Counted from the stretch's first letter, positions 26,146-35,094 are shown. The stretch: 64,000 nt of DNA from Pseudomonadota bacterium (GCA_021785405.1 JAJYFF010000001.1:62001-126000); one strand, 5' to 3'. Made by a program: numbers and translations. Notes: generated by a model not told the origin, from the letters alone.

Positions 26146-26717
26146 GGCCGCCCCCTGAAGCGCCCCCGGCGATTGACTGCCGGTTGCGCCGCCGGGTCCT
26201 TCGCGCCATCGGCGCCCACCCTTGCGGCGGGCGTCGATGCGGCACTGGCGGCCACGATCGCGACCGCCCGTGCCCACGCCGCAGTGTCACCGCGCTGGCC
26301 CGTGGGCACCGCAGGCGGCGCTCGCCTGACTCCATCGGCGATCTCGTACGCGACATCCGGCCGGTTGGTATGACAGGAAAAGCAGTCGATACGCATCCCG
26401 ACGTACTGATGGCATGCATTGCAGAAGAACTTGCCGCTGTTCACCGAGGGATACTTCCCATCCGCCAGCCGCGACACATGGCAGGCGATGCACCCGGGGA
26501 GCGACTCGCGCTTGTGGCGAATTCCCTCGTGCACCGCCTCGTCACGCAGCTGCATCAGGAGCTTCATGTGGTTCTTGCGCATCCACTCCGTCGGGAGGAC
26601 GCAATGAGCACCCTTCGCCGCCGGGATCCTCGGCAGCGGCACCCGGCCCGCGACGGCCGGCACCGCCGCGACCATCGCGAGCAGCACGGTCGAGATGATC
26701 AGCCGGATTGCCGCCAT
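26142..26717 (-). CDS. dsrJ: DsrJ: triheme cytochrome c
   Basis: A periplasmic or periplasm-facing triheme c-type cytochrome of the DsrMKJOP complex. It has a signal sequence or anchor (LIISTVLLAMVAAVPAVAG) and three CxxCH motifs: CIACH, CNACH, CFSCH. An additional cysteine in GAHCVLPTEWMRKNHM (residue 39) corresponds to the distal Cys ligand known for the His/Cys haem of Allochromatium DsrJ. The start is ATG 26717; codons further up include the dsrL stop. A Pro/Ala-rich tail of about 60 residues after the last haem motif makes it longer (191 aa) than well-studied homologues. Confidence 0.93.
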   Translation of the reverse strand: MAAIRLIISTVLLAMVAAVPAVAGRVPLPRIPAAKGAHCVLPTEWMRKNHMKLLMQLRDEAVHEGIRHKRESLPGCIACHVSRLADGKYPSVNSGKFFCNACHQYVGMRIDCFSCHTNRPDVAYEIADGVRRAPPAVPTGQRGDTAAWARAVAIVAASAASTPAARVGADGAKDPAAQPAVNRRGRFRGRP

Positions 26718-26722
26718 TGCCG

Positions 26723-28651
26723 CTACTCGCCCAAGCCCATCTGGATATAGCCGCTCGGACAAACGTCGTGGCAGACATGGCAGCCGATGCATCGGCTGTA
26801 GTCGGTGAAGACGTAGCGACCGATGGTGTGCTGTGCCTTCGGCACCTTCTTGACCGCGGTCTGCGGGCAGTAGACCACGCAGTTATCGCATTCCACGCAC
26901 AGGCCGCAGCTCATGCAGCGCTTGGCCTCGGCAACCGCCTGCGCTTCGAGAAGCGTCTTGATGCGCTCGCTCCCTTCGCCGAACACGGCGGCGAGACGCC
27001 GCTCCTCGCGTTCAATGCGCGGCTCCAGCGTGAAATGACCCAGGAACAGATCCGAGGACTTCACGATCTCGCGTTCGGCGCGATTCTCGAAGTTGTGCAC
27101 TGCGAAGGCGGCGTCGCTCGTGCCGCGCACCGGCCCGTGCGGATAGTCGGACAGCGCGATCCCGGCGTGATGCAGCGCCTGGAGCAGATCGAACTGATGC
27201 TTGTCGACTTTGGGGCGTTTGGCGGGCTCGGCGCCGGAAAGAAAGGCATCGATTCCCTCGGCGGCGATCCAGCCATGGCCGATGGCCGTGGTGAGCAGGT
27301 GCGGCGTGACGATATCGCCGCCGACGAAGTGGCCCCGATGTCCCGGCACCTCGAATACCCCGTCGGCGCTGATGGCGTCGCGCCCGTTGTTCAGCGCCTC
27401 GAGACCGACCAGGTCGCCCTTCTGACCGACTGCAAAGATCACCAGGTCGGCCTCCAGCTCGAACTCACCTCCGCCCTCGATGCGCACCGGGACATTCCTC
27501 TCGATGCGGCACGCCGCGTAGCGCACGGCGCGGGCATTGCCTTTTCCATCCAGGAGGATCTGCACGGGCATCACGCCGCCGTGAATCTCGACGTTCAGCG
27601 AGCGCGCATCCGCCACTTCGCGCGGAGAGGCCTGCAGTTTGTCCAATGGGAAGATCGTCGTCAGCGTCACCTGCGCACCGCCAGAAGCCGCCTGCGCCGT
27701 CACCGTATCGGCGGTATAGGTCGGTGGCTTGCTGGCCGCGCCCCCATCCTGTCCGGATAGCTTGCGCGCAACCGTGGTGACGTCGATCGAGGTGTCGCCG
27801 CCGCCTATGACGATGATGCGTCGCGGCACCGCGCTCAGCCGCCCGTCGTTGAAGGCATGGAGGAATTCGATGCCGTCCAGGCAGTTGGGCGCATCTGCGC
27901 CCGCAATGGGCAGCTTGCGACCCATTTGCGTGCCGATTCCCCAGAACACCGCGTCGTAATCCCGCGCCAGTTCCTCGAGACTGACGTCCCTGCCTACTCG
28001 GCAATTCACGCGCACCGCTACACCCGTATCGAGAATACGCTGGACCTCGCCGTCGAGGACCTCCGCCGGCACGCGATAGCGCGGCACGCCATAGCGCAGC
28101 ATGCCGCCGAGGTTGGCTTTCTGTTCAATGATGGTCGGCTTGTGGCCGCGGCGGCGAAGCTGGTAGGCGCACGAAAGCCCCGCCGGACCGCCGCCGATCA
28201 CCGCGACCTTCCGACCCGTCTCGTTGGCGGGCGGATCGAACCGATAGCCTTCCTTCAGTGCGGTATCACCGATGAACTGCTCGACGGCATTGATGCCGAC
28301 ATGATCGTCGAGATCGTTGCGGTTGCAGCCGCTCTCGCACGGTGCCGGACAGACCCGTCCCATGACGGCGGGGAATGGATTGGCGTCGGTCAGGCGGCGG
28401 AAGGCGTATTCCGGCCAGGACTGACCCTGCGTCGGCTTGTCGAGACCCCGCACGACGTCGAGCCAGCCGCGGATGTCCTCGCCCGAGGGGCAGCTCCCCT
28501 GGCACGGCGGCGTGCGTTGCACGTAGGTCGGGCACTTGTGGGAATGGCCAGCCTGGAAAATCGCTTCGCGCCACGACCGCAGCGCCGACTCACCATTGCG
28601 GTACCGACGGAACGTCGGCCCCGCACCCTTGTCGTGCGCCGATATCGACAT
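26723..28651 (-). CDS. dsrL: DsrL: NAD(P)H:acceptor iron-sulfur flavoprotein
   Basis: A cytoplasmic GltD-like oxidoreductase (642 aa) that in sulfur oxidisers takes electrons from DsrAB to NAD(P)+. The N terminus holds a Cys-rich cluster region (CQGSCPSGEDIRGWLDVV, CPAPCESGCNR). An FAD Rossmann motif VAVIGGGPAGLSCAYQL and an NAD(P) motif IIVIGGGDTSIDV follow. The C terminus has two [4Fe-4S] ferredoxin motifs (CMSCGLCVECDNCVVYCP, CIGCHVCHDVCP). It lies between dsrK and dsrJ as in Allochromatium. Presence of DsrL with dsrEFH indicates the oxidative direction. Confidence 0.95.
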   Translation of the reverse strand: MSISAHDKGAGPTFRRYRNGESALRSWREAIFQAGHSHKCPTYVQRTPPCQGSCPSGEDIRGWLDVVRGLDKPTQGQSWPEYAFRRLTDANPFPAVMGRVCPAPCESGCNRNDLDDHVGINAVEQFIGDTALKEGYRFDPPANETGRKVAVIGGGPAGLSCAYQLRRRGHKPTIIEQKANLGGMLRYGVPRYRVPAEVLDGEVQRILDTGVAVRVNCRVGRDVSLEELARDYDAVFWGIGTQMGRKLPIAGADAPNCLDGIEFLHAFNDGRLSAVPRRIIVIGGGDTSIDVTTVARKLSGQDGGAASKPPTYTADTVTAQAASGGAQVTLTTIFPLDKLQASPREVADARSLNVEIHGGVMPVQILLDGKGNARAVRYAACRIERNVPVRIEGGGEFELEADLVIFAVGQKGDLVGLEALNNGRDAISADGVFEVPGHRGHFVGGDIVTPHLLTTAIGHGWIAAEGIDAFLSGAEPAKRPKVDKHQFDLLQALHHAGIALSDYPHGPVRGTSDAAFAVHNFENRAEREIVKSSDLFLGHFTLEPRIEREERRLAAVFGEGSERIKTLLEAQAVAEAKRCMSCGLCVECDNCVVYCPQTAVKKVPKAQHTIGRYVFTDYSRCIGCHVCHDVCPSGYIQMGLGE

Positions 28652-28684
28652 GCTACATCCCCCCGCCGCGCCGGCTTTCCGTTC

Positions 28685-30181
28685 TCATGAATTCGTGCCC
28701 AGCTGGATGGCGTTGCTCACGAGCTGATGCACGCTCACGATCGTCTCCATCGGGAACTCGTAATAGGGAAGCACCTTGCTGAACTGGCTCTTACAAATCG
28801 CGCAGATGGCCGCCATGTGCGTCACGCCGTGCTCCTGCTGCACCTCGCGCAGCGCCTGCATGCGCGGCAGCGCGCCCTTGACCCGCAGTTCCAACAGCTC
28901 ATCGGTCAGAAGGCCGCCGCCGCCGCCGCAGCAGAATGTCTTCTCGCCGATGGTTTCAGGCGCCATGTCGAAGAAGTGGTTGCAGCTCGCCTTGATCACC
29001 TCTCGCGGCAGCACGAACTGCCCGCCCGGCCTCGCGCCCATGCGCGTGGCCCGCGCCACGTTGCAGGAATCGTGAAAAGTAACCCTCATGTGATCGTTGG
29101 CTTCCCTGTCGAGCTTGATCGCGCCCCTCTCGATGAGATCGTGCGTGAATTCGATGATGTGCTGCGGCACGGGGTAGCGAGGATCCAGGAAATCGAAGGG
29201 CCCGGCGAGGGTGTTCCAGAAGCTGTAGGCCACGCGCCACGCATGGCCGCATTCCCCCACGACGATGCGCTTGACCTTCAGGTCGATGGCCGCCTTGCGG
29301 ATGCGTAGCGCCACCTTGCGCATCTGCTCGTAGTTGCCGATGAACAGGGCGAAGTTCGCTGCCTCGGACGCGTAGGAGCTCAATGTCCAGCTGATGCCTG
29401 CCTGATGGAAGACCTTCGCATAGCCGATCAGTCCGTCGATGTGCGGTTCGGCGAAGAAGTCGGCCGAGGGCGGGATCAGCAGGACCTCGGCGCCTTGCAC
29501 ATCGAGCGGGAAGCGCACATCGACGCCGGTGTCCTCCTTGACATCCTCTTCCAGGCCTTCGAGCGTGTTGGCGAGCGCCGGCGCAGGCAGGCCCAGGTTG
29601 TTGCCGATCGTGTGCACCTTGCCGAGAATCTCGTTGCAGTACTTCTGGCCGACGCCGATCTCATCCAGGATCTCGCGAGCCGCCATCGAGATCTCGGCCG
29701 TGTCGATGCCGTACGGGCAGAACACGGAGCAGCGCCGGCACTGCGAGCACTGATGAAAATAGCTGTACCATTCCTCGAGCACGCTTGGATCGAGGTCGCG
29801 CGCACCGACGAGCCTCGGAAAGAGCTTCCCCGCGAGCGTGAAATGGCGCCGGTAGATGCTGCGCAAGAGATCCTGCCGCGCCACCGGCATGTTCTTCGGA
29901 TCTCCCGTGCCGAGGAAGTAGTGACATTTGTCGGCGCAGGAGCCGCACTTGACGCATGCATCGAGATGGACGCGCAGCGATCGGTATTTGCTCAGCAGTT
30001 CCCCGAGCTTCGCGACGGCCCGCTCCTCCCAGTTCTCTACCAGCTCTCCCGGAAAGCCGAGCGCCTGCTGGTGCCGCGGCGCGGCCTTGAAGGGTGCGCT
30101 CTTAGCCATCACCCCCGGCTGAAGATCCGGAATCTCGAGATACTCCCCCACCGCGGGGACCTTGAATTCCACCTTCGCCAC
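28685..30181 (-). CDS. dsrK: DsrK: CCG-domain iron-sulfur (heterodisulfide reductase-like) subunit
   Basis: The catalytic cytoplasmic subunit of DsrMKJOP, related to HdrD, thought to act on the DsrC disulfide or trisulfide. Ferredoxin motifs CVKCGSCADKCH and CSQCRRCSVFCP are followed by two CCG-type domains (GECGHAWR and CCGGGGGLLTDE). The start GTG 30181 (VAKVEFKVP) has GAGG 6 nt upstream and begins 1 nt after the dsrM stop; the track extension is inside dsrM. Length 498 aa. Confidence 0.95.
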   Translation of the reverse strand: MAKVEFKVPAVGEYLEIPDLQPGVMAKSAPFKAAPRHQQALGFPGELVENWEERAVAKLGELLSKYRSLRVHLDACVKCGSCADKCHYFLGTGDPKNMPVARQDLLRSIYRRHFTLAGKLFPRLVGARDLDPSVLEEWYSYFHQCSQCRRCSVFCPYGIDTAEISMAAREILDEIGVGQKYCNEILGKVHTIGNNLGLPAPALANTLEGLEEDVKEDTGVDVRFPLDVQGAEVLLIPPSADFFAEPHIDGLIGYAKVFHQAGISWTLSSYASEAANFALFIGNYEQMRKVALRIRKAAIDLKVKRIVVGECGHAWRVAYSFWNTLAGPFDFLDPRYPVPQHIIEFTHDLIERGAIKLDREANDHMRVTFHDSCNVARATRMGARPGGQFVLPREVIKASCNHFFDMAPETIGEKTFCCGGGGGLLTDELLELRVKGALPRMQALREVQQEHGVTHMAAICAICKSQFSKVLPYYEFPMETIVSVHQLVSNAIQLGTNS

Positions 30182-30182
30182 G

Positions 30183-30926
30183 CTAGACCTCGTCCCCGGC
30201 ACCCTCGAGCTGCGCCGCCCAGGGCGCCAGATGCCGCCGCTCGCGAGCATCATCTACTTGGTTGCGCGTCGGGCTGAAGAAGACCCCGGGCGCATGCAGC
30301 AGCTTGCTGAACGGGAATGCGATCAGCAGCGCCGCCACCATGCTCAAGTGCGCCAGCAGCAGGGGGCTGTCCGGCAGCGGCTGCCAGTCGAAATAAAGAA
30401 GCCCCAGAACAAAGGCCTTGAACGACACGATGTCGGTGTGATCGAGGAACTTGATCGCAAGCCCCGACAGACCAATGCCGAGCAGCAGCAGCAGCATCAG
30501 GTAATCCGACGGTTGGCTGATGTAGCGCACCCGCGCGATCAGGACACGGCGCCCGAGAAGCCCCAGCAGCCCCACCACCATCACCACGCCGCCATAGACG
30601 CCGAACGGCTGCACGAGCACCGTCCAGAACCAGATCGGCTGAATGAAATAGCGCAGGTGACGCACCACCTCGAGCAGCAGCCCCAGGTGGAACATGACCG
30701 CGAATATCCAGGTCCACTTGCTGGACTTGAACAGACTCTCGAACAACGCGACTTCGCGAGCCACTCGAAAGACCACGCCGGTGCGGGTCACCGGCGCTGG
30801 CATCGTCGGTATCTTCAGCGGCGCCGGCGTGCGCGCATACGTCAATACCCTGTACGAAACGCCGAGCCCGAACACTGCAGCCGCCCCGTACAGCAGGAGC
30901 GCGTATATCACGGTCATGATCGGCAT
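30183..30926 (-). CDS. dsrM: DsrM: cytochrome b-type membrane subunit
   Basis: A NarI-like diheme membrane subunit of DsrMKJOP (247 aa) with about five hydrophobic segments and histidines in VMFHLGLLLEVVRHLRYFI and LLAHLSMVAALLIAFPFSKLLHAPG that can ligate haem b. The start at ATG 30926 (MPIMTVIYALLL) has GGGAGGG upstream; the ORF track start at 31022 lies in a non-coding leader. It passes electrons between the quinone pool and DsrK. Confidence 0.92.
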   Translation of the reverse strand: MPIMTVIYALLLYGAAAVFGLGVSYRVLTYARTPAPLKIPTMPAPVTRTGVVFRVAREVALFESLFKSSKWTWIFAVMFHLGLLLEVVRHLRYFIQPIWFWTVLVQPFGVYGGVVMVVGLLGLLGRRVLIARVRYISQPSDYLMLLLLLGIGLSGLAIKFLDHTDIVSFKAFVLGLLYFDWQPLPDSPLLLAHLSMVAALLIAFPFSKLLHAPGVFFSPTRNQVDDARERRHLAPWAAQLEGAGDEV

Positions 30927-31022
30927 CGAGCGCGCCCTCCCGGCCCCGGCACCGGGCACCGGCCCCTCCCGTCGCGCATCCGCCCCCGATGACCGGACCT
31001 CGCGGCGGCCGCTATCATGCAA

Positions 31023-31361
31023 TCAGATGCAGCCCGTCGGCTTCGGCAAACCGGCATAGCGGCAGGCCTGTTTGGCCGGACCATACGGAAAGAGCTCGTA
31101 CAGGTACTTGCTGTTTCCCTTCTCCGGGCCGAGCTTCTTGCCGATCGCCTTGGTGAGCACACGGATCGCCGGCGCCACCTGATACTCCGCGTAATACTCG
31201 CGCAGGAAATTGATCACTTCCCAGTGATTGCTCGTGAGCGCGATGTTGTCGTCCGCCGCCATGGTTCTCGCCACATCCTCATTCCAGTCGGCAAGGTTGA
31301 TCAGATAGCCCTCTTCATCGACCGCCACTTCCTTATCTTTCAGCGCCACTGCTGCAGTCAT
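31023..31361 (-). CDS. dsrC: DsrC: sulfur-carrier substrate protein of DsrAB
   Basis: A 112-aa TusE/DsrC protein that carries sulfur as persulfide or trisulfide to DsrAB and is processed by DsrMK. The flexible C-terminal arm has both redox cysteines, ACRYAGLPKPTGCI, in the diagnostic C-x10-C spacing, so it is a true DsrC rather than a TusE with one Cys. Core motif: NHWEVINFLREYYAEYQ. A GGGAG ribosome site precedes ATG 31361. The 60-bp gap to dsrH and 96-bp gap to dsrM are the largest in this half of the cluster and could allow separate expression. Confidence 0.96.
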   Translation of the reverse strand: MTAAVALKDKEVAVDEEGYLINLADWNEDVARTMAADDNIALTSNHWEVINFLREYYAEYQVAPAIRVLTKAIGKKLGPEKGNSKYLYELFPYGPAKQACRYAGLPKPTGCI

Positions 31362-31421
31362 GTCTCTGCTCCCGATATGACGTTTACAAACCTCATCGCC
31401 ACCCGTATGGGCACTCGCATC

Positions 31422-31730
31422 TCACACCCAGGCCTGCACATGATGATGTTCGGCGACAAGGTCGACGAAACCGCCGTAATCGACCACCTCGATTCCTGCG
31501 ATTACCTCCTCGGGCGTGAAGCCACGCGCGGCGAGGTCCGGTCCAAGCACGTAGAGTCGCCTGTCCTTCGCTGCGTCGACGAGCTTCGCGTTCGCCTCGA
31601 TGGACTTCAGCGCGCCATAGACGGCATCCTCCAGCAGAAGGATGCTACAGCCCGGACGTGTAAGGCGAAGGCAGGACTCCAGATCCCGCGTCTGCAGCGG
31701 AGACTTGTTCGTCGTATGCAACACGGCCAT
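31422..31730 (-). CDS. dsrH: DsrH: TusB-like subunit of the DsrEFH sulfurtransferase
   Basis: A 102-aa subunit of the DsrE2F2H2 hexamer, which relays sulfur to DsrC. It has a Cys at position 20 (DLESCLRL), matching the conserved Cys20 of DsrH in sulfur oxidisers, followed by SILLLEDAVYGAL. Overall fold pattern and position between dsrF and dsrC support the call. Confidence 0.93.
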   Translation of the reverse strand: MAVLHTTNKSPLQTRDLESCLRLTRPGCSILLLEDAVYGALKSIEANAKLVDAAKDRRLYVLGPDLAARGFTPEEVIAGIEVVDYGGFVDLVAEHHHVQAWV

Positions 31731-31742
31731 TTCGCGCTCCGG

Positions 31743-32138
31743 TCAAAAGCTCAGCACCACGTCCTGCTCGTCCATCAGTACGCTGAGCTCGGCGGAACCC
31801 AGCACGCGCACTGGCACGAGAAGGTCTTCAGGCGCGAGACCCCGCGCCTGCAGCGATTCGCGCTCCACGTAAAGCTTCTCGATGTCGTAATCACCCAGCG
31901 CCCGGTATGACGGGGAGAAATTCTTCTGGCCGATGCCCTTGGTCTGCTGGCCCTTCTTCAGCTGATAGACCCCATCATCCGCGAAGACCAGGGTCATGTC
32001 CTGATCAAAAGCCGCTCCAATCAGCACGACCTCCAGCGCCTCGAGCGCATAGATGGTTCCATAAGGCGCCTTGCGGTTGACGATCATGAAGCGCTTGACC
32101 TTGCGGTTCCCGCCTTCGTCTGCTTCCGTATCGCTCAT
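31743..32138 (-). CDS. dsrF: DsrF: TusC-like subunit of the DsrEFH sulfurtransferase
   Basis: A 131-aa member of the DsrE/F superfamily: MIVNRKAPYGTIYALEALEVVLIGAAFDQD and FADDGVYQLKKGQQTKGIGQKNFSP are typical of TusC/DsrF. No catalytic Cys is visible, as expected, since this subunit is structural. ATG 32138 (MSDTEADE) has GAGGCGAG upstream; the track start at 32171 overlaps dsrE. Confidence 0.93.
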   Translation of the reverse strand: MSDTEADEGGNRKVKRFMIVNRKAPYGTIYALEALEVVLIGAAFDQDMTLVFADDGVYQLKKGQQTKGIGQKNFSPSYRALGDYDIEKLYVERESLQARGLAPEDLLVPVRVLGSAELSVLMDEQDVVLSF

Positions 32139-32151
32139 TCTCGCCTCGAGT

Positions 32152-32511
32152 TCAGTCGCCAAAGACCACAAGCCGGTCGGCCTCGATGCCGGCCTGAATC
32201 AGTTGTCCGAGACCGGAGATGTTGAACCCCGGCGCGAGGATCTCGGCCTTGATGCCCCGGCGCAGCCCCGCCGCAACGCACACCACCATGTCGAGATGGT
32301 GCTTGGCCGCGAGCGCCGACCACTGCCGGGTGACGTTCCGGTCATCCTGGGGAGGTTCGGTGAGCTTGTTCGCGTTGTTCACGCCGTCGTTGTAGAAGAA
32401 CACACGATAGATCTCATGCCCCTTTGCCAAGGCCGCCACGGCGAACTGATAGGCAGAATCGGAGGCCTGATGCTGATATGGCCCCTCGTTCACGAGTATC
32501 CCGAACTTCAT
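32152..32511 (-). CDS. dsrE: DsrE: TusD-like active subunit of the DsrEFH sulfurtransferase
   Basis: The 119-aa sulfur-binding subunit of DsrEFH. Cys78 in MVVCVAAGLRRG corresponds to the persulfide-carrying cysteine known for DsrE. The family stretch YQFAVAALAKGHEIYRVFFYNDGV is present. Its ATG overlaps the dsrB stop in ATGA. Confidence 0.95.
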   Translation of the reverse strand: MKFGILVNEGPYQHQASDSAYQFAVAALAKGHEIYRVFFYNDGVNNANKLTEPPQDDRNVTRQWSALAAKHHLDMVVCVAAGLRRGIKAEILAPGFNISGLGQLIQAGIEADRLVVFGD

Positions 32512-33611
32512 CGCCCGCTCCCGGTGCCCGCCGAAAGGCGGATATGCGCCGAGGCATTCAGGCTCCCGCGACCGCCGCGCCAGTTATCGATGTGATAGGG
32601 CGTGAACGGCAGACCGGTCAGCTCGAAGAAGCGCGGCCAGCCGATGCGCTCGATCCATTCTCCGATGCGCTCCCAGTCCCTGGCATCCTGCTGATAGGTG
32701 CGCAGGATCTTCTTCACCGCGGTCGCCACTTCCGGCCAGCGGGGCGGGTTGTTGGGCAGACCTGCCACGGCGAGTTTGTGGAACGTCGGGCGCGTGCGGG
32801 CATTGGAGTGCTTCCCGCCCACCCAGATCGCGATTTTGGTGTGCTCCGGATCATTGATCTGCATCGGCGGGCACGGCGGATAGCACGCTCCGCAGCAGAC
32901 ACATTTCGTCTCGTCGACTTCCAGCGTCGGCTTGCCGTTGACCACGGCCGGCCTGATGGCCGCCACCGGGCAGCGAGCCACGACCGCCGGGCGCTCGCAG
33001 ACATTGGCCACCAGATCGTGGTTGATCCGGGGCGGTTTGGTGTGCTGGATGTTGACCGCGATGTCGCCCTGGCCGCCGCAGTTGATTTCGCAGCAGGACG
33101 TGGTGATCCCAACTCGATTGGGCATGCGCTCGTTGGCGAACTCCTCGTGCAGTTCATCCATCAGCGCCTTGACCACCCCCGATGCGTCGGTGCCGGGGAT
33201 GTCGCAATGCAGCCAGCCCTGCGTATGGGAGATGGTCCGCACGGAGTTGCCGGTGCCGCCGACGGGAAACCCCGCCGCCCCAAGCGCCGCGATCAGCGCG
33301 GCAAGCTTGGTCTCCTCGCCGACGATGAACTCGATATTGCTGCGAATGGTGAAGCGTATGTAGCCGTCGGCGTACCTGTCGGCGATGTCGCAAAGCTTGC
33401 GGACCGTGAATACGTCCATCTGCCGCTGCGTTCCGGCGCGCACGGTCCACACATGATCGCCGCTCTCGGCGAGATGATGCAGCACGCCCGGACGGGGCCG
33501 TTCGTGCCACTTCCATTTGCCGTAGTTCTTCTTCAGGATCGGATGCATGAATTGAAACGCATCCGGAACGCCGCTCTCGACGGGCATGCGGGGCTTGGCG
33601 GGATCGCTCAT
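32508..33611 (-). CDS. dsrB: DsrB: dissimilatory sulfite reductase beta subunit
   Basis: One half of the alpha2beta2 reverse sulfite reductase that oxidises DsrC-bound sulfur to sulfite. It begins FQFMHPILKKNYGKWKWHE, has the siroheme/iron-sulfur region SCCEINCGGQGDIAVN, and an inserted ferredoxin domain CVCCGACYPPCPPMQI. The start ATG 33611 (MSDPAKP) overlaps the dsrA stop by 4 nt; the track start at 33653 is inside dsrA. Length 367 aa is normal. Confidence 0.96.
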   Translation of the reverse strand: MSDPAKPRMPVESGVPDAFQFMHPILKKNYGKWKWHERPRPGVLHHLAESGDHVWTVRAGTQRQMDVFTVRKLCDIADRYADGYIRFTIRSNIEFIVGEETKLAALIAALGAAGFPVGGTGNSVRTISHTQGWLHCDIPGTDASGVVKALMDELHEEFANERMPNRVGITTSCCEINCGGQGDIAVNIQHTKPPRINHDLVANVCERPAVVARCPVAAIRPAVVNGKPTLEVDETKCVCCGACYPPCPPMQINDPEHTKIAIWVGGKHSNARTRPTFHKLAVAGLPNNPPRWPEVATAVKKILRTYQQDARDWERIGEWIERIGWPRFFELTGLPFTPYHIDNWRGGRGSLNASAHIRLSAGTGSGR

Positions 33612-34885
33612 GGCGCACCCCCGGTATCTTGAGCGCCTTGACGCGCATTCCATTTCGCGACTTCCTCCTCCCAGCCGTCGGTACGGACGTAGGGATTGGT
33701 GCGCGGATGCAGCACCATGCTCGGATCGGGTTCAAGACCGATCGCCTTGAGGAAGTTGGCGAAACCAATGCGTTCGATCATCTCGCCGGTACGCTCGTGC
33801 TCCAGCGCGTTCTCGGCGAAGAAGTCGATGATGTTCTGTGACAGTGCCTGCAGCTTCTCGAAGTCCTCGTCTGTTTCCAGCTTCATGAACGGCACGATCA
33901 CCGTGCCGAACAGGTCCCCGATCTTGAGCGTACGCTTGCCGCCGAGAAGGATGGTTACGCCGCGGTCCGTGCCGGGGCGCAGCGCCTTGGGCATGACGTT
34001 GATGCAATGCATGCAGCGCACACAGTTGCGGTTGTCGATTTCGATGGTGTCGTCATCCTTGAGCGACACGCAACGGGTCGGGCAACGCGTGACGACGTTG
34101 TCGATCACTGCCTGGCGAGTGCTCCCGGACACGTGCTTGCGCACCTCGTCCTGATCGATCCGGATATCGTCGCGCCACGTGCCGATCACCGCCATGTCGG
34201 CGCGTTGGATGGCGTTCATGCAGTCGTTCGGGCAGCCGGAGAACTTGAATTTGAACTTGTACGGCAGCGCCGGGCGATGCATGTCGTCCAGGAAGGCGTT
34301 GATGATCTGGGTGTGGGCGCGGATCTCGTCGTAGCAGGACTGCTCGCAACGCGCATGTCCCACGCAGGACATCGAGGTACGGACGGCCGGCCCGGCACCG
34401 CCGAGGTCGTACCCCAGCTCGTTCATCTCGTCGAAGCAGGGCTGAACGTTGCGGCTGCTGCAGCCCTGCAGCATGATGTCGCCGCTCTGCCCATGCAGGG
34501 CGATCAGGCCGGATCCGTACTTCTCCCACACGTCACAGATCTTGCGCAGCGCGTCGGTGGAGTAGTGCATGCCGGGCGCGGGCATGACGCGCAGCGTATG
34601 AAACTCCGCGGCCTCCGGAAACTCCGGCTTGCCGTCCTCGCCGCGCAGCTCCGTAAAGCGCGGGATGACACCGCCGCCGTAACCGATCACGCCCACGGTG
34701 CCGCCCTTCCAGTACCCACGCTTGGTTTCGTAGGACCGTTCGAGCTGCCCGAGCAGGTCTTTCATCATGCCGGCGTAGGGTTTGTCCTGCGCACCGGCCA
34801 GGCGCTTCAGGCCTGAGACGAAGCTCGGCCATGGACCGCCTTCAAGTTGGTCCAGCATTGGTGTTTCTGGTGTTTTCGGGCTCAT
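33608..34885 (-). CDS. dsrA: DsrA: dissimilatory sulfite reductase alpha subunit
   Basis: The first gene of the cluster and the siroheme-bearing subunit of reverse sulfite reductase (425 aa). The C-x5-C ... C-x3-C ligands appear as CVGHARC and CPNDC, and the ferredoxin domain as CVRCMHCINVMP with CPTRC. The N terminus MLDQLEGGPWPSFVSG matches sulfur oxidisers. ATG 34885 (MSPKTPETP) is chosen by comparison with family length although no ribosome site is visible; ATG 34858 is an alternative. The upstream 209-bp intergenic region should carry the main dsr promoter. Confidence 0.96.
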   Translation of the reverse strand: MSPKTPETPMLDQLEGGPWPSFVSGLKRLAGAQDKPYAGMMKDLLGQLERSYETKRGYWKGGTVGVIGYGGGVIPRFTELRGEDGKPEFPEAAEFHTLRVMPAPGMHYSTDALRKICDVWEKYGSGLIALHGQSGDIMLQGCSSRNVQPCFDEMNELGYDLGGAGPAVRTSMSCVGHARCEQSCYDEIRAHTQIINAFLDDMHRPALPYKFKFKFSGCPNDCMNAIQRADMAVIGTWRDDIRIDQDEVRKHVSGSTRQAVIDNVVTRCPTRCVSLKDDDTIEIDNRNCVRCMHCINVMPKALRPGTDRGVTILLGGKRTLKIGDLFGTVIVPFMKLETDEDFEKLQALSQNIIDFFAENALEHERTGEMIERIGFANFLKAIGLEPDPSMVLHPRTNPYVRTDGWEEEVAKWNARQGAQDTGGAP

Positions 34886-35043
34886 ACGGTTGCGTCGCAA
34901 GTTGTCGGTTCCGACCCTCTCGGGCTCCCGAAGCCATCCCCGCCGCACACGACACAGCGGGCCAGGGCACTCTGGAGAGAACTCTAGGCGCGCGCGGCGC
35001 TGCTCGGTATTGCGCAGACGGAATAGCCGGGCCTGCGGCGCGG

Positions 35044-35059
35044 TATCTCCTTTGGGATA
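35044..35059 (-). promoter_or_regulatory. Candidate regulatory dyad upstream of dsrA
   Basis: TATCTCC-TTT-GGGATA on the plus strand is an imperfect palindrome about 160 bp upstream of dsrA and 36 bp upstream of the divergent Cas6-like gene. Its TATCTCC-WWW-GG core recurs upstream of cysG (37272). Function is inferred only from the recurrence. Confidence 0.3.
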
Positions 35060-35094
35060 TATGCGGCGCGCGCCTGGCGCGGAAGCTTTACGGC

